Source: Strix aluco
Lineage: Eukaryota > Chordata > Aves > Strigiformes > Strigidae
Reading direction: 5' to 3'
DNA length: 64,000 nucleotides
NCBI RefSeq assembly: GCF_031877795.1
Contig: NC_133932.1
Span: 137,504,841 to 137,568,840, forward strand
In this document: positions 20,206 to 32,600 of the stretch, one piece after another
Position numbering within the stretch: the stretch's first letter is position 1
Layout: every line of letters starts with the position of its first letter
Notes under the pieces: generated by a model
Databases searched by the model: none
Seen by the model: only the letters and a program-made list of their open reading frames with translations
Told to the model about the DNA's origin: nothing
Program-made: the position numbers and the translations under genes

Positions 20206-20384
20206 GACAAGCCCTCCCCGGGGCTGGAGGCGGGCTCCCGCCGCTGAGGTCACCCATCCAAGCACCACACGCAGCCGCCCCTGCTTAGCTTCCGCACAGC
20301 GCCAGCGGCCCGCGCCGAGCCCGGGCACTCCCTGCCTCGCCCGCCAGGGGCCGCTGCGGCTCAGCGGCGCGCGCGCGGAGCCCG

Positions 20385-20525
20385 GCGGAGGCGGGAGGGG
20401 CGGGGTCAGCAAGCGGGGGGCGGGGCGGGGCCAGATGCCCGCCTCTGATTGGCCGGGCGGCGGCGCGGGGCGGCCCCGCCCCACGGAGGGTCTCGCACGG
20501 CGGCGATTGGCTCCGCCCCCTGTCA
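20385..20525 (+). promoter_or_regulatory. STIM1: STIM1 core promoter region (GC boxes and two CCAAT boxes)
   Basis: GC boxes cluster at about 20394-20430 and 20468-20482. Two inverted CCAAT boxes (TGATTGG at 20446-20452 and CGATTGG at 20504-20510) are about 58 bp apart, the second abutting a CTCCGCCCC GC box. No TATA box is present. This is a classic NF-Y/Sp1 CpG-island promoter. It lies about 650-780 bp before the STIM1 ATG, so transcription may start here or closer to the ATG (around 20.98-21.08 kb). A bidirectional activity toward RHOG is possible but unproven. Confidence 0.6.
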
Positions 20526-20576
20526 CTAAGCGTGCGGCGGCGGCGCCAGGGCCCGGTGCGCAGCGGGGCGCGTGCT

Positions 20577-20920
20577 GGGAGAGACCACCCGGGGGGGGGG
20601 GGGGGGGGGTGTGGGGTTGTCCCGGAGAGACCGCGGTGGGGTTGGGGGGGCGCTTCCCGGGATTGAGCTCTGCTGAGGCGGGGAGGGGGGAAGGAGCGGA
20701 CCGGGGAGAGGTTTGAGGCTGGAGGGGGTCGAGGCGGACCGGGTTGTCCCAGCAGAGCCCATTGCTGGGGGGCGGCGGGGGGGGGCAGGGTTGTCCCGGG
20801 AAGAGCCCACTGCTGAGGAAAGGGGGGGGCGGGCAGGGCGCTCCCGGGAGAGACCACTGCTGCGAGGGGGGGGAGGCTGTCCCGGGAGAGACCACTGCGC
20901 GGGGTGGGGGGCTAGTGGGG
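20577..20920 (+). repeat. G-rich minisatellite between the STIM1 promoter and start codon
   Basis: Six or seven imperfect units of roughly 45-60 bp, with the recurring phrase GTTGTCCCGGGAGAGACCAC followed by TGCTGAGG and a G run. Clear copies are around 20577, 20617, 20745, 20791, 20838 and 20876. A 19-G run is at 20591-20609. The array occupies the promoter-to-leader interval of STIM1 and could be partly transcribed. Confidence 0.85.
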
Positions 20921-21125
20921 GCAGACCCCGGGGCTGGTTCCGGGGGCGAGCAGAGGGCTGGTGGTAGTTGCCCGGCCCGGCCTGGGCGGGAATCCCGGAA
21001 AATAACCGTCGGTCCCTCAGGTGGGTGACGGCCGCAGCCCCGCAGCGCGCAGCCCGTTCCCGCCCGCCTGTGGGGTCCGGCGGAGCCGAGCTGAGGTGAG
21101 CGGCCGGGCCCAGCGCCGGGGGTCG

Positions 21126-21143
21126 ATGCCGAGGAGGAGCTGA
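21126..21143 (+). other. Short upstream ORF in the presumed STIM1 5' leader
   Basis: ATG CCG AGG AGG AGC TGA encodes five residues (MPRRS) ending 34 nt before the STIM1 ATG in another frame. Its context (T at -3, C at +4) is weak. It matters only if the transcript starts upstream of 21126. Confidence 0.4.
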
Positions 21144-21177
21144 CAGCGGCGGGGGAAGCGGCGAGGCAGACGCGGAA

Positions 21178-21286
21178 ATGGATTTACGGTCGGGAGTGGC
21201 CGTGTGGGTCCTGTGCGGCTTCCTCCTGCAGCAGGGCCGGGGGGAGCGGCCCCCCGGCTCCCACCTGGACGAGACGGCCATCGCAG
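21178..21286 (+). CDS. STIM1: STIM1 coding exon 1: signal peptide and start of luminal domain
   Basis: STIM1 is the single-pass ER membrane protein that senses luminal calcium and activates ORAI channels. This exon encodes 36 residues plus one base: MDLRSGVAVWVLCGFLLQQG, then RGERPPGSHLDETAIA. The first ~22 residues form a signal peptide (basic Arg4, hydrophobic VAVWVLCGFLL core) comparable to human [20 protein letters not shown]. The ATG has a good context (G at -3, G at +4). The exon ends at GCAG|GTGAGA in phase 1, the phase needed by exon 2 at 61724. The segment after the signal peptide is about ten residues shorter than in human and poorly conserved, as expected for this variable N-terminus. 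Confidence 0.92.
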
Positions 21287-23606
21287 GTGAGACCCCCCCC
21301 CCTCGCCCTAAGCCCTCTCCCCCTTCCCCACAGCCCGCCTTCCCGCCGGCTTCCCACACCGCCCCGAGCTGCGGGGATCACTCGATCCCCCCCGGTGGAT
21401 CCGGGCCAGCGGCGGTTCCCGGCGTTGGAGCCTCCAGCCCCGGTGGCTTCAGGCCGGTTCCTCGGCGAAGGGGCTGCGAGCCGGCCCCAGCTTCGTTTTG
21501 AGGCTTATTGCTCGGTTTCTTGGATAAAAGCTGCTGCTAACCGTGTCCCGGCCCTGGTTCGGAAACCCGCGGCGCTCAGGGCAAGGGTTGAAGGACCAAA
21601 AATAATCCGTGTTTATTTTTGCAATGGACTCCAGCTATTTGCTAATGAGAGTGTTTTCGCAGTGAGTTTTGGATCGTGGCTCGGTGTGTTCAGAAAATGC
21701 CAGTGGCTGGGGAGGCAGCAGGCCAGGGACGAGGGGTCCCCAGGGTTGTGTAAGCATGGCTTGCCTCCTGCCCTCGCCTGCTCCGGGTCTGAGCCTCTCC
21801 CACCTCTCCCCCCTGATAAGAGGAGAGGTAGCAAAGACCTAAAAGCCAGCTCTTTCGCTTTCCTCCTCATTTCCCACCCCCCTGCCCCAAAAGCCAGCAG
21901 CCCAACAAAAAAATGAAAAGAGAAGCCCAAGCCCTTCTGGACTTGGGTGGATTTTCCCCCCGGGAGCCAGGCTTTAGTGGCACACTGCTGCCGGAGCCAG
22001 CCTCGGCGGAGGGCTGGGGGTTGGTGTCACCCCCGTGGGCACTGGTGTCTGCTGTGTGTCCTTGTGACAGTCCCTGAGGTCAGAGCTGGGAGCCTGCTCG
22101 ATAAAACATGCTTTTAATTGTCGGTGGTGAAACAGAAATCCTCAGGTCTGCGCCTTTTCGTTGCAGCAGCACCAAGTTCTTGCACGCTAACAAAAAAACC
22201 CAACCCCGGTGAGTTGTGTCCTGTGAGCAGGTGGAGAAATAAATTTGTTTCTGAAGGGGAAAACTCGCCCCGAAGCTGGGCGCGGGCCAGCCCGTCCGAG
22301 CACGACGTTCTGCTCGGCAGTGCGCGGATCTCTCGGCATCTGGGTGGCTCCGCACGTCCACCGCCATCACCTGGATCCGCTCCGGAGGGTCCCTCCTGGC
22401 GCAGGCTTCCCCGAGGGATAACTCGTCGGTTCAGGGTGGTAAAAAAGGCCGTGAGCACCTCCGGACCCTGACTGTGACCAGGAGGTGCTGCCTTTGGTGC
22501 TGTGTGGGCGCGAGGCTGCTCCCCCACCGAGCCTTTTGGGCTGATGCCTTAGCAAGGGCCGGGGGACTGGAGCTTACGGAGGGTTTTTGGTTACAGTGGA
22601 AGGTGCAGGTGTGGGCGTTTGTGTTAATGGAGATGAAAGTTGCCGCAGCGGCGTTGCCAAGAAGGCATTTTGCTTTGTGTACGGAGCCAGTTGGTGAGAA
22701 CAGGGCAAGTCCCTGGAGCCGCAGTATCAGGCGAAGGATCGGGAACTCGGCGTCTGGTTCCTGGGCAGGCAGATTGTTTCATCTCGGCGACGTGATGATT
22801 TATGTGACTTTTATTTTTTCCCTTAATACTGACCCCATGCGAGCTGTTCTGTAAGAAGTTTCTTTTTATAATTCTTTTTATGTGATCCTAAATCCTTAGG
22901 CCAGTTCACATCCAGTCTGCTCCATTAAGGAAACTGGATCTCTGCAGTCCTTCTGATGAAGCAAGGTTTGTGCCTCCAAGGAATTTCCAGATGAGTTATT
23001 TTTGGAGGCCCTGCAGAAGTGTGGCAGCCCTGGTGATTCAGCTGCTGACTTGCTCTTCTCTCTGAGCAGAGGCAGAGCAGGGCAGGGCAGGCAGGGAGCA
23101 GTCCAGAGACCTGGTCTCTTTAATAAAATCACCTCCAGGTGGGCTTTTCCTGCAGAAGAGGTACTTTTCATTACTCTTGGTTTTTCACAACTGGTATGTT
23201 ACTTCTGGGTTTAAAAACCTGCAGAGCAGCACGTGGCACCTTGCAGGGGAATAGCTGGTTGCAGGCTGCTACCCAAAACGTGCAGATGAAGGCAGTCAGG
23301 AAGGGGTTTGTTCACTCTGAACGTGGGTAACTCACAGCATAACTGCACCTCGGACCTTGCTGGGGTGTCTGGGAAGTTTGGGGGTGCTCGTTGCACTCTG
23401 CTGATGCTGCTTAAAGTTAATGTGTCCTCTGAGATCACTTGGCCTTTTTAGCTTCTAGAGCTGTTGCTCGCAGTTCGGTGTGGTGAATATCCTCAGATAG
23501 CACGTGACACTTTCCTTATGTCTTCCCTGGAAGCAGAAAATGAGGGTTGTGTCAGCTGCACGCGTGTCTGCGGTAGCACAGGCTCTCACTGTGGAGCAGA
23601 GGTAGG

Positions 23607-23692
23607 TGTTTGATGGATTTTTGAAAGTGAAAGGGTTCATTTTTGATGGATTTTTGGAAGAGAAAGGGTTCTTTTTTTTTTTTTTTTTTTTT
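23607..23692 (+). repeat. 33-bp imperfect duplication followed by poly(T)
   Basis: TTTGATGGATTTTTGAAAGT continuing to AAAGGGTTC occurs at about 23609, and a close copy starts at about 23642. It is followed by 21 consecutive T (23672-23692). Confidence 0.8.
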
Positions 23693-26600
23693 AACATGGC
23701 ATGATTTTAATGATAAAATTGACAGCACTGGTCACTTTTCCCTGGAGCAGTGACATTTTTCAGGAGGTGCAGGGAAGTGTTGTTTCTAGAGAGCAGAAGC
23801 GTGAGTTTTCAGCAGTGTTTGCTCATTTGGCTCCGTTGCTGAGAATCCTGTGCACGCTCAAGAGATGCATTGGCATGCTTTATCCAGTATATGTTTCTGA
23901 TTCCTAAGATGATTTTTTTTTTTTAAGTAAGAGTTTGAAATGGGTAGTTTTATCCACGGAGGAAAATAAGAGTTGGTGACTGAGCTCCAGGGAAAATCAG
24001 GTTTTCTCCTGGCTTTGACTCGTTCAAAGGCAAGCGCTTCTAGGGAGTGCTTTAATCTTTAATCTTTTCCTGCCTATATCAGATTTAACTTTGGTTACAC
24101 TCAAAAGCACAGGAGCCATTTCGCAAGGCGTAGAGACGGAGGTGCTGTGTATTTTAGAGCCAGGAAGGACAGCCAGTCCACAGTCCGAGCCCTGGCCAAG
24201 CGCAGACCCCAAAATCAACCTCCCGAATCTCCCGGCAGCTTCTTTTTACGCTGGAGCACACGTTTCAGACAAACACTGTGTCATGGAGAAGGCGGCCGGT
24301 CCCCCCGCTGCCGTGCAGGATGTGCTGACAGTCACCCTGCCGTTATTGTTTTCACCCGCTGGTGGTTATTTTTAGCATGAATTTGTCTCGATGCAGCTTC
24401 CAGCCCTGGGAGCTTTCGTACACCCCCCCTCTAAAAGGGGCAAGAGAGGCTCCTCCTGGATGTTATTACAACTAGCACTTTCAGGTGGTAGGTGTTCTTC
24501 TCTTTCTAGTTACTTGTAATCTGTCAGTTGCCCGAGTTGAACCTATTAAATTCAGGTTTTGTTCATTTTTCTGTTGGCAAAACTCAGAGCATCGTCTGGC
24601 GTTATGTCAAATGTTTTACAAAAGTGTTCTGTGTACCACTGGCTGTTTTGGTCAAATTAAAAATAGCGAGCTTGCTTGATAGCCTGTTTTTCATTAAATC
24701 CCGTTAACTGGTAGCAATGAGGTTGCTCTTAATTTTTCACTTGAGTGCCTTCGGCGCAGGGTGGTGCGGGTGGACAGGGAAATGTTACTGCTGGGGACCT
24801 TCAGGTTGGGCTCCAGGTGTGTTTGTAGGAGATCCAAGGAAAATGGTCTATGAAGGGGCTGGGCTTTGGGTGACTGGGATTCATCCCAGGTTCCCTTAGT
24901 GGTGATCTCTCACCTCCACCTGCCTGCTTTGCTAGATTCATACCTGCTCCATCTCCCTACGATAACACAGGAATAGTGAAGCCTGCATTCTCCTCAGCCT
25001 TATTTCATTTTACACTGAGATTGCTTTCCGTGATCCTACAGCTGCAGGGATGTGGGACCGTATCTGCCACCCTCTGCCTGTGCAGGAGGAGGTCCGGGGT
25101 CTCGTTTGGGTCCCCGTTCCGGCATCGTTGAGACAGACGAGGGATCCTGGTGTGGATTTTCCCTGTCTCTCTTTCCTGCAGGAGTCAAAAGATGGGCTCT
25201 GGGCAGCGTGGTGGGGTTGACCCATTTTCTGGGCGACGTGAACCTCGTGTGCCCCTGCAGTGCTGAGCCTGGGGGGCCGCTGAGGACCCTCTGGTGTGGT
25301 GGTGGCACAGGGCAGTGTTCAGCATTTACTTATGCCGGGGCACAACAGCTCCTTTCCCTTCCTTCCTCACTCTCCCTGCGCCTGTCTCCTGCTTCCCTCT
25401 CTTGATTCCTCCATCACAAGATTTCTGCAGTCGTCTTTGCTCTTGTTCAAGTGGTGTTTAACACGCGGGACTCTTACCCCAGCTGGGGGGAGGTTTAGTG
25501 TGTTACCAGAACATGAGTTATAAAAATAGTAAGATGGTATCAAAACGAAATCTGCGTATCCTCAGAGTTATGTTTGCCTGTAGCACTTTAAGCCTAAGCT
25601 GCACATAAACCCAAGCGACACCAGTGTTTAACAAAGTAAGTGTGGTGAAGGGGGGCTGCAACCGCAAGCTTTTAACTAGGGATTAATTTGATAGGGGAGA
25701 AGAAATTAGTTTCTGGATGAGGATGGTGTGTCCAAGCACTGCAGTTGAGAGCCCCTGTGCTTGTCATTCGAAGATGCAGGGGTTTACCACAAGTTAATCT
25801 TCTTTCTAAATCTCTTATCTTGGACAGTGATCGTTTTTGGACTTTGAACTTGCAGTGAAATCTTTTGACATATGAACAGAACGTGGACTTGATGTCTTTC
25901 AAAAGCCTGATGCAGTAATCTTGCAAGGTGGGAACGCAAACGGATGGTTCCTTCTGTATCTTCCAATTTAAATATTATCACTGCTAGTTGCTTCGTTAAC
26001 GAAACATTATGTTAGTGCATTTATTTCATGGTGCTGAAGTTTACGTCACCCACCGTGATGCCAAAATCTACATTTGTCCTTTATTCCTTTGCCAGAGCCT
26101 CTGATTTCATCCACCGCAGCAAGTAGGATGCTTTTAGGAGTTGCCTTTAGAAAAAAGTCTTATCAGTTGAAGTCAGGAGGTCAGCATCAAATCGGTGGTG
26201 TTAAAGTACAGACAGCTGATTGAGATACCATTGATCTGGCTGCTTTCTGATATTAATTAACCTCCTGGTGCTGTGTAAACAGAACCACTGCAGGATTGCA
26301 GCCCCTGTACTAGTGTGCTGGAAACCTCCAAATCCTCCTGTGGCCTGGCCTGACACGGCTTGTCCCAACCCCCTTCCCTGCAGTAATCTCCGTCTTTCCC
26401 CGGGCGTGGAGGAGTTTGTGAAATGCCATGACCTGATGTGCTCTTCTTGCTTTACAGGGAAATGCTTTTTAAAGGAGTCTTTCTCTCCAGAACTAGAAGG
26501 ATTTTGCTACTGTACCTTTTGCTGTACCTGCAGCTAATTCTTTCTAGGTATACGCTTTCGCTGAGTAGAAGTTGCACACTGAGTAGCAGCTTCGGGCTGG

Positions 26601-29600
26601 GCAAGGGAGAAGAAGTAGTTTTGGAGAACACTTGGAAAACTCTGCCAGGAAACGGTCAGCATTCTTTACCAGCTTGATGGGGAACCTCAGTGGATTGCAC
26701 AGCCTTTGCTTCGTTTAGGAACAAACTCATCTCGAGGAATGGCTGCTCTGAGAGCTGGAGGCACCGTCGCCTTTTGGCACCACAGTGCAGCCTCGTGTAG
26801 AAGCGGAGCGGGGCTGGACGGGTGTGTGTTGGGGCTGGCAGCGCTGCCGGCAGCTCCTGGCTTCTGCCTGCTCCTTCTGTGCCCTGTGTTGGCCCAGGAA
26901 CTTGGAGCGACGCTCAGCTGGATCAGAGATGTATTTCTTTAAAAGTATATTTATTTATTACTTTGAAAAGCAACTTTCTTCACACCTCACGTGCCTCCCA
27001 GGTAGTACTTTCAAACAGGCAACGTTGCTCGCGGGGACGCTGCGTGCTGTCATGGGGTGGGGGTGAAGAAGCAGCAGAAATGAGCCCTCTGGGGTATTTG
27101 TTTTCTCCAGAGTTCTGCTGGCGCAAGGACACGTAAAACTCGTGTTCAGACTTTCCAGGCTACTTATGGCCTTTGCCCTCACTGCATCCCAGTGGGAGAG
27201 AAAAGCCTGACTTTAACTTTGACTGCCTGGAAAGCGTAGGCGGGGGAGGCTGGAGCAGGGACCTGAGCTCAGAGCAGGGGCCTGGGTAACCCTGGGCACC
27301 CGGAGATACCTGGGGGGGGGAAAACAGACCTGGCAAGTGACTGGAGACAGAGGCTGAATGTGGCTCAATGTCTTCATCACCAAATCCTCTTTTCTCACGA
27401 CTGCATGTTACAAACCGCCCCCGTCTCTGTCCCCTGTGGTCCGTGGCAGCCTGGAGCAAGGTGTAACTCAGGTTCCTCCCTAAATGTGCAGTCCTGGAAT
27501 GAACTCCCACAGGAAAAAAAAAAAAATTACTGTGGCAGACTTTCTTTATATCCTGCTTTGCACTGTACTTTTTGGTTTGACCTCTCCTGAGGTGAGGCAG
27601 GGATAGGTGCACACAGCAGGAAGTCCAAAGCAGCCATCCTCCTCTCCGTCCTTTCCTCTCAGGAGGGAACGAAGCAATAAAATGTGTGATGAAGCCTCCT
27701 GAGAGCCCTTCTGGTGCAGCCGGCAGGGTCTGTGGTGCTTTGATTGATGGTTGGGGTCAAACGGAGTGTGCCTCATCTGAAAAGGAGTAAGAAAGGAAAA
27801 AAACCTGTTTTTCTATTGCCTGCTTGGTTTGTGTTTGGCTCGTGGGCTACTTGGTGTATATTGGTACATCATAATTCTCTCCTGGCTGAGTGCTCTCACC
27901 TCTCCTCCTCCGGGCAGGGGACAGATGTCTGTCCGGTGCATGCTGTGCTTTACACCAACACTGCAGGGGAACTGTGTTACCGTGCCGTGAGTTTTATTTC
28001 AAGACCTGTCTGGTTTTTGGTGAGGGAAAGGAAATAAAAGGGCATCGTGGTGTAATTCCAGGTGGATCTGTTTGTTAAAAGGAGGGTATATGAGCAGGTG
28101 ATGAAAAAGCAACAGTTTTCCATGAGGTTATCCCTCTGCTTCTAAAAATTCTGCTTATTCAACTTGGAAGCTGCGCTGATTAAAAAAAGGCACCGGCGGT
28201 GGCCCTGGTCCCCCTGCGGTTCTCCAAGCCCAGCTTCAGTGCTGAGCTTCGCTACCCTTTTGCTGCCTTCAGCTGCTTGAAAGTAACTGGCCTTGTATTT
28301 TGTTTTTGAAAGTCCTAATTGCACAACCTATTAGTGTTGAAAAAACTGTTTGCTTCCTTAATTAGCCTTACTTTAAAAACAGAGATAAACTCCTAAGCAG
28401 GCAGAACAAGCTGGAGGCTGGGGCCTCGTGGTTCTTGCTGGGGTTCCCGCTGGCCTGAGCCCTTCTCTACCTGGTGGGGTGCGTTTTCCCGGGGCGGTGC
28501 GGCTGTGTGGAGCCGCGCTGCGGGTACCTGCAGCAGGACTGCGTGCTGGGGATGGGAAACTGTTTTGTTTAGCTGCTGTTCGGGTGAAGGTCTGCAGCGC
28601 GAGCCGGGAATCCCTCTGCTCCGCGGCTGGAGGAGGAGATTTGATCACTCTTCGTTATATCATAGTCAAGAGCTATTAATAACGTGGCTTTTTGGCCTCT
28701 TCTTAACTCCCTGTTTCAGAGTACAGCCTTTGGGACCTTCTGTTTCCCCACCTCCTGCCCCGAGGACTTTGTTTCTGGCATTTGAGGTGTTTGATGCGTG
28801 TGCAAGCAACGGCCGTCGTGCTGACCCGTCTGATCTGATCCAAGTGGGTCTCTCTGGCAGACTTTAATTTTTCCTTCATTTTAATCAGCCCCGGCAGCCC
28901 TGCGTGATTAATTTTCTGGCACCTCCATGACTCCAGTTTGTTTTTCAGCAGTTGATGCTGGTCCTCAGGCAGCTGTAGACAATGGACTCTTTTAATTAAG
29001 CCATTGCCCCGTTACTCCTGCAGCACACTGAGCCCTGAGAAGCTTCTGCCTCAAACTGTGAGCCCGTGTGTTAAAAACCAGCATTGTGCCAGCGTGGCTC
29101 ACCTGGGTGCCAGGCTGAAAGTGTCAGCAGTGAATTATTCTTTTAACTTACTAAAACTAAATAAACATCAACCCTTTAGCTGCCAGAGTGGGGAGGGTGC
29201 AGTTGGGTGTTGAGGTGAGCTTTTCTGTGCCGTCCCTGCTGCAGGGCTGGGTGATGACGAGCGACGGCAGCACTGTGCCCAGCTGAAATATTTATTTGTA
29301 CTGGCAGTTACAGGACGAAGTACCTACCTCAACAATCGATATGAAAATCGTCAGAGGAACATAAGGAAGTCATTAAGATAACCGCGTGTGTTTTTGTACG
29401 TGAATTGTCTGTGCTTGTTTGTTTTATCTTTATGAAATAGTATCAGGATGCTTGTTTGTTTGGATTAGGGACCTATTTTTAAGTAACCCGTTTTTTCCAC
29501 TTTGGAAAATGCATTAGCCCGCTGTGGACCGCGGACATCTGTGCAGGCTGACTTTGGGAACCGCCAAGCTGCTCCCTGGTGCGAGTTGTTGCCTCTGCAG

Positions 29601-32600
29601 TGTGTCTGTCGCCCACCTTTGCTGTAAGAGACGCCTGCGGCACCCGCAGAGGCAAGCGCAGCGCCTTCGTCCTCCCCAGGAGCTCTACCTCGCCTTAATT
29701 GCGCTGTCCCTTCACCACCTCCAGGGCTTGGAAATCGCGGGCGGCTCTGCCCATCCCAGCCAGCCTCAGGAAGTGGAAGCAGCAGCGATCTGATAGGAAA
29801 AGGTGATGTTTGTTAACAACCACACACTCACACCGCACGTTTTGCAGGAAAAGAGGCTATTTTTCTAGCTGAGAACACCATTTTTCCCTGAAGGGCTGAG
29901 TTTTAAGATCTGTTTAATTCCTTCCTTCAGGTTTTGAGCTCTGATGCCTGAAATTCTGCGATTCTCGGAGGATAGAAACATAATAAACATGAGAACTTTA
30001 AGAATGTTCCTCGTCTGGGTTACAAATGAACAGCTTGCTTGTTTGAACAGTCTGCCCCTTTGCTAGTCAAGTTAAGCTTTGTGTTGCGGGAAAGGGAGAA
30101 ATAATTCAGGATTAAAGCTGCTAAGCAATGCGTATGTTTAGATTTGTAAGAGTGCCAGTACGTAATTAATGTGTAAGCCAAAGAAAAAAAGTTGGTTTTT
30201 TTCCCTGATATAGATAGACAGATGCAGGATAAAACCTGACTGGGGGAGGGGGGAGAAATAATTTCTGAAAATACTATTTTCCAAGTAGCTGCTATTATTG
30301 ATGCTGCCTGAGTGTTTTTTGTTCTAGCTGCTTTGCAGTTTTAAGGCAAAAATCAAAGTGTGTCATCTTGTGCTGGCCTGGAGGACTTGTGCTTATTATT
30401 AAAAAGCTCCTGGATTTCAAGTACAGTGAGGACAGCCTCCGGAACAGTCGGCCTGTTCCAAGTGTTACTCCTTCTTAATCCTGCACGCGATGGCTCTTCC
30501 CACCTGCCGAGGAGGTCGGCGAGCACTGAGGAGTGGTGGTGGTTCTTACAGCTTATTGCTGAAGGAAAAAAGCAATGGGGTTACCGGGCTGGGCATGTCC
30601 TCGCGGAGCCTTTAAGCATTCTCCTCTTTTTTGATATTTCTACAGCCGGATCAGAATCTGACCCGTCACCAGTGGCATTAAGCTTGTAGGAAATAAAAAT
30701 ATATAAATCGGGAATAAAGCATGGCAATGGTTGATTAAAGATCATCGCTGAGCATTTCAGAAGGGAGTTAGCGATTCGGTGTTCCCTGTTATTTCACGGT
30801 GTATCTGTTCTTCAAACTACAAAATGAGGAGTAGAAATCTTTTTTTTTTTTTCTTTTAAAAGCTGTGGAAAGGATCAGAAAAGAGCGACTTGTCTATGCC
30901 TGTGCCTTTGGCTGCATGATTTGGGAATGCCTCTCTGCACAGGAGGGCATGGGCTGGTTCCTCCCCGGGACAAGCCCTACCAGCTTAGACTGCGGCTGAG
31001 GCATAAAAATATTGCAGCTTGGTGGAACTCCGGGGGGATTTGGTGCTGTAGGATGGTGCTGGGCTCTGCCAGGGCAGCCCCCATCTCTGCTCTGGCTCTC
31101 GGGGGGCGAGCATGGCTTTTTAGGTTCCCGGCTCCCCCCTGAAGGTGACCCCCAGCAGGATGCCCCCGGCAGCAATCGCCAGCCTGATGGCAAAAGGCGT
31201 TGGAAACCGTTTCTGGCAGCGGAGCCCCCGGGCTGGCTTTGGTTGCGGGTGTCCCAAGAGGTGTGAGCTGCAACCCTCTGCCACTGTGCTGGGAAGATGA
31301 AGAGGTTCCTCAGCCTTCATCAGGAGTGGCAGCTTGAAATGGCACTCCTGCAGCTTGGCTTGCTTTAGGAGCGGTCGTTTCATTAAGCTGTGTCCTGGAG
31401 GCCCTCTGAATCAAGGAGGAGATGCTCAGGGAGGTGTGAAAACTAACTTAGGAGATGCTGACGCATTTTTGGGAATGGTGAGAGCAGAGGGACCTCTCAG
31501 TGGGGCAGTGATGGGTGCTGTCCTCCTGGCCCTGGCAGAGCACAGAGGTGCCAGGTCACCTGGCCGTGGCCACGAGCGCTGGAAGCCAGAGGAATGCTTT
31601 CAGAGCCATGGGAGCACCAGGAGGCTTGTCTCCATGCTGGAGTGGATCGATTCGTTCATTAGCATCATGCAAACCTTTGGAAATCGCTCAGCCATCCAAA
31701 AAGCTCTCAGCAGCTGCTGAGAGGGCAGTGGGTGCCCTGACCGGAGCCCTGGGCTCAGGGCAGGGCCGGCTCGGGCGCAGGCAGCACCGTGGCTGCCGAG
31801 CATCCCCTGGCACGACATGCCCAGGATGGTGCTGCTCTTGGTTGTTTCTGGTGGGCCACGCCGTTTCCTGAAGATTTGCTCTCTGTGTTTTGCAGATAAA
31901 CAGGTTTTCCTGTTTCTCATTTGTTTTAATTTGTTGTATCATTGAAAAAAAAAAAAAAGAGATAGAAAGGGATATTTGGGGGCACTCAGTGCACCTCTCC
32001 CGTGCTGCAGACAGCAGGGTGAATTCTGCAGAAGTTTTGCTTACAGCTGGTGGTATGAAAAGCAGGAGGTGGGATCTCTTGTTATTTTTTTCCTCTCACC
32101 CCTATTTTTTTTCCTTTTTCCTCTTGGGAAAGGAGAAAAGATGTTTCATGCTTATGTGACTTAAGCTCAACCTTTTGAGTGTCATTTAGAAGCTGTATCT
32201 TAATCTAAATGTCCAGTATTCCTGTGCCATCGCTGCAGAGATGGGTAACTGCAAGTGGTTGTTTCATCTACCTGTGTTAGGCGGAGGAATTGCTCTCCAG
32301 AGGTACCTGTGTCCCTCCGCGGGCTGTAGAGGAGCTCAAGCAGCCGGCGCTAGATGCAGTGTCCCTTTTGCAGTGACAAGTGGCATCGTCTTCTGACGCC
32401 GCCAGAGCTCCACAGCTCAGTCTTCGCCCCGCACCCTGCCTCCAGCTTGCTGCTCGCTGTTTGCTTTAGCGTTAGGGTTTGGATAAGTTGTCCAACTGGT
32501 TTGTTTTTCATCTGGTGGCTATTTTCAGCCACTCAGCCTAACAAGGTGAAATGTCTGAGATGCTTTTCTGTTCCCTGTGACTGTGCTATAAGGAGGTGTG

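Noticed and set aside
20170-21359. Long minus-strand Pro/Ser-rich open frames over the STIM1 promoter
   Set aside because: They are explained by the G-rich minisatellite and CpG island read in reverse; no start context, domain or splice structure supports a gene.
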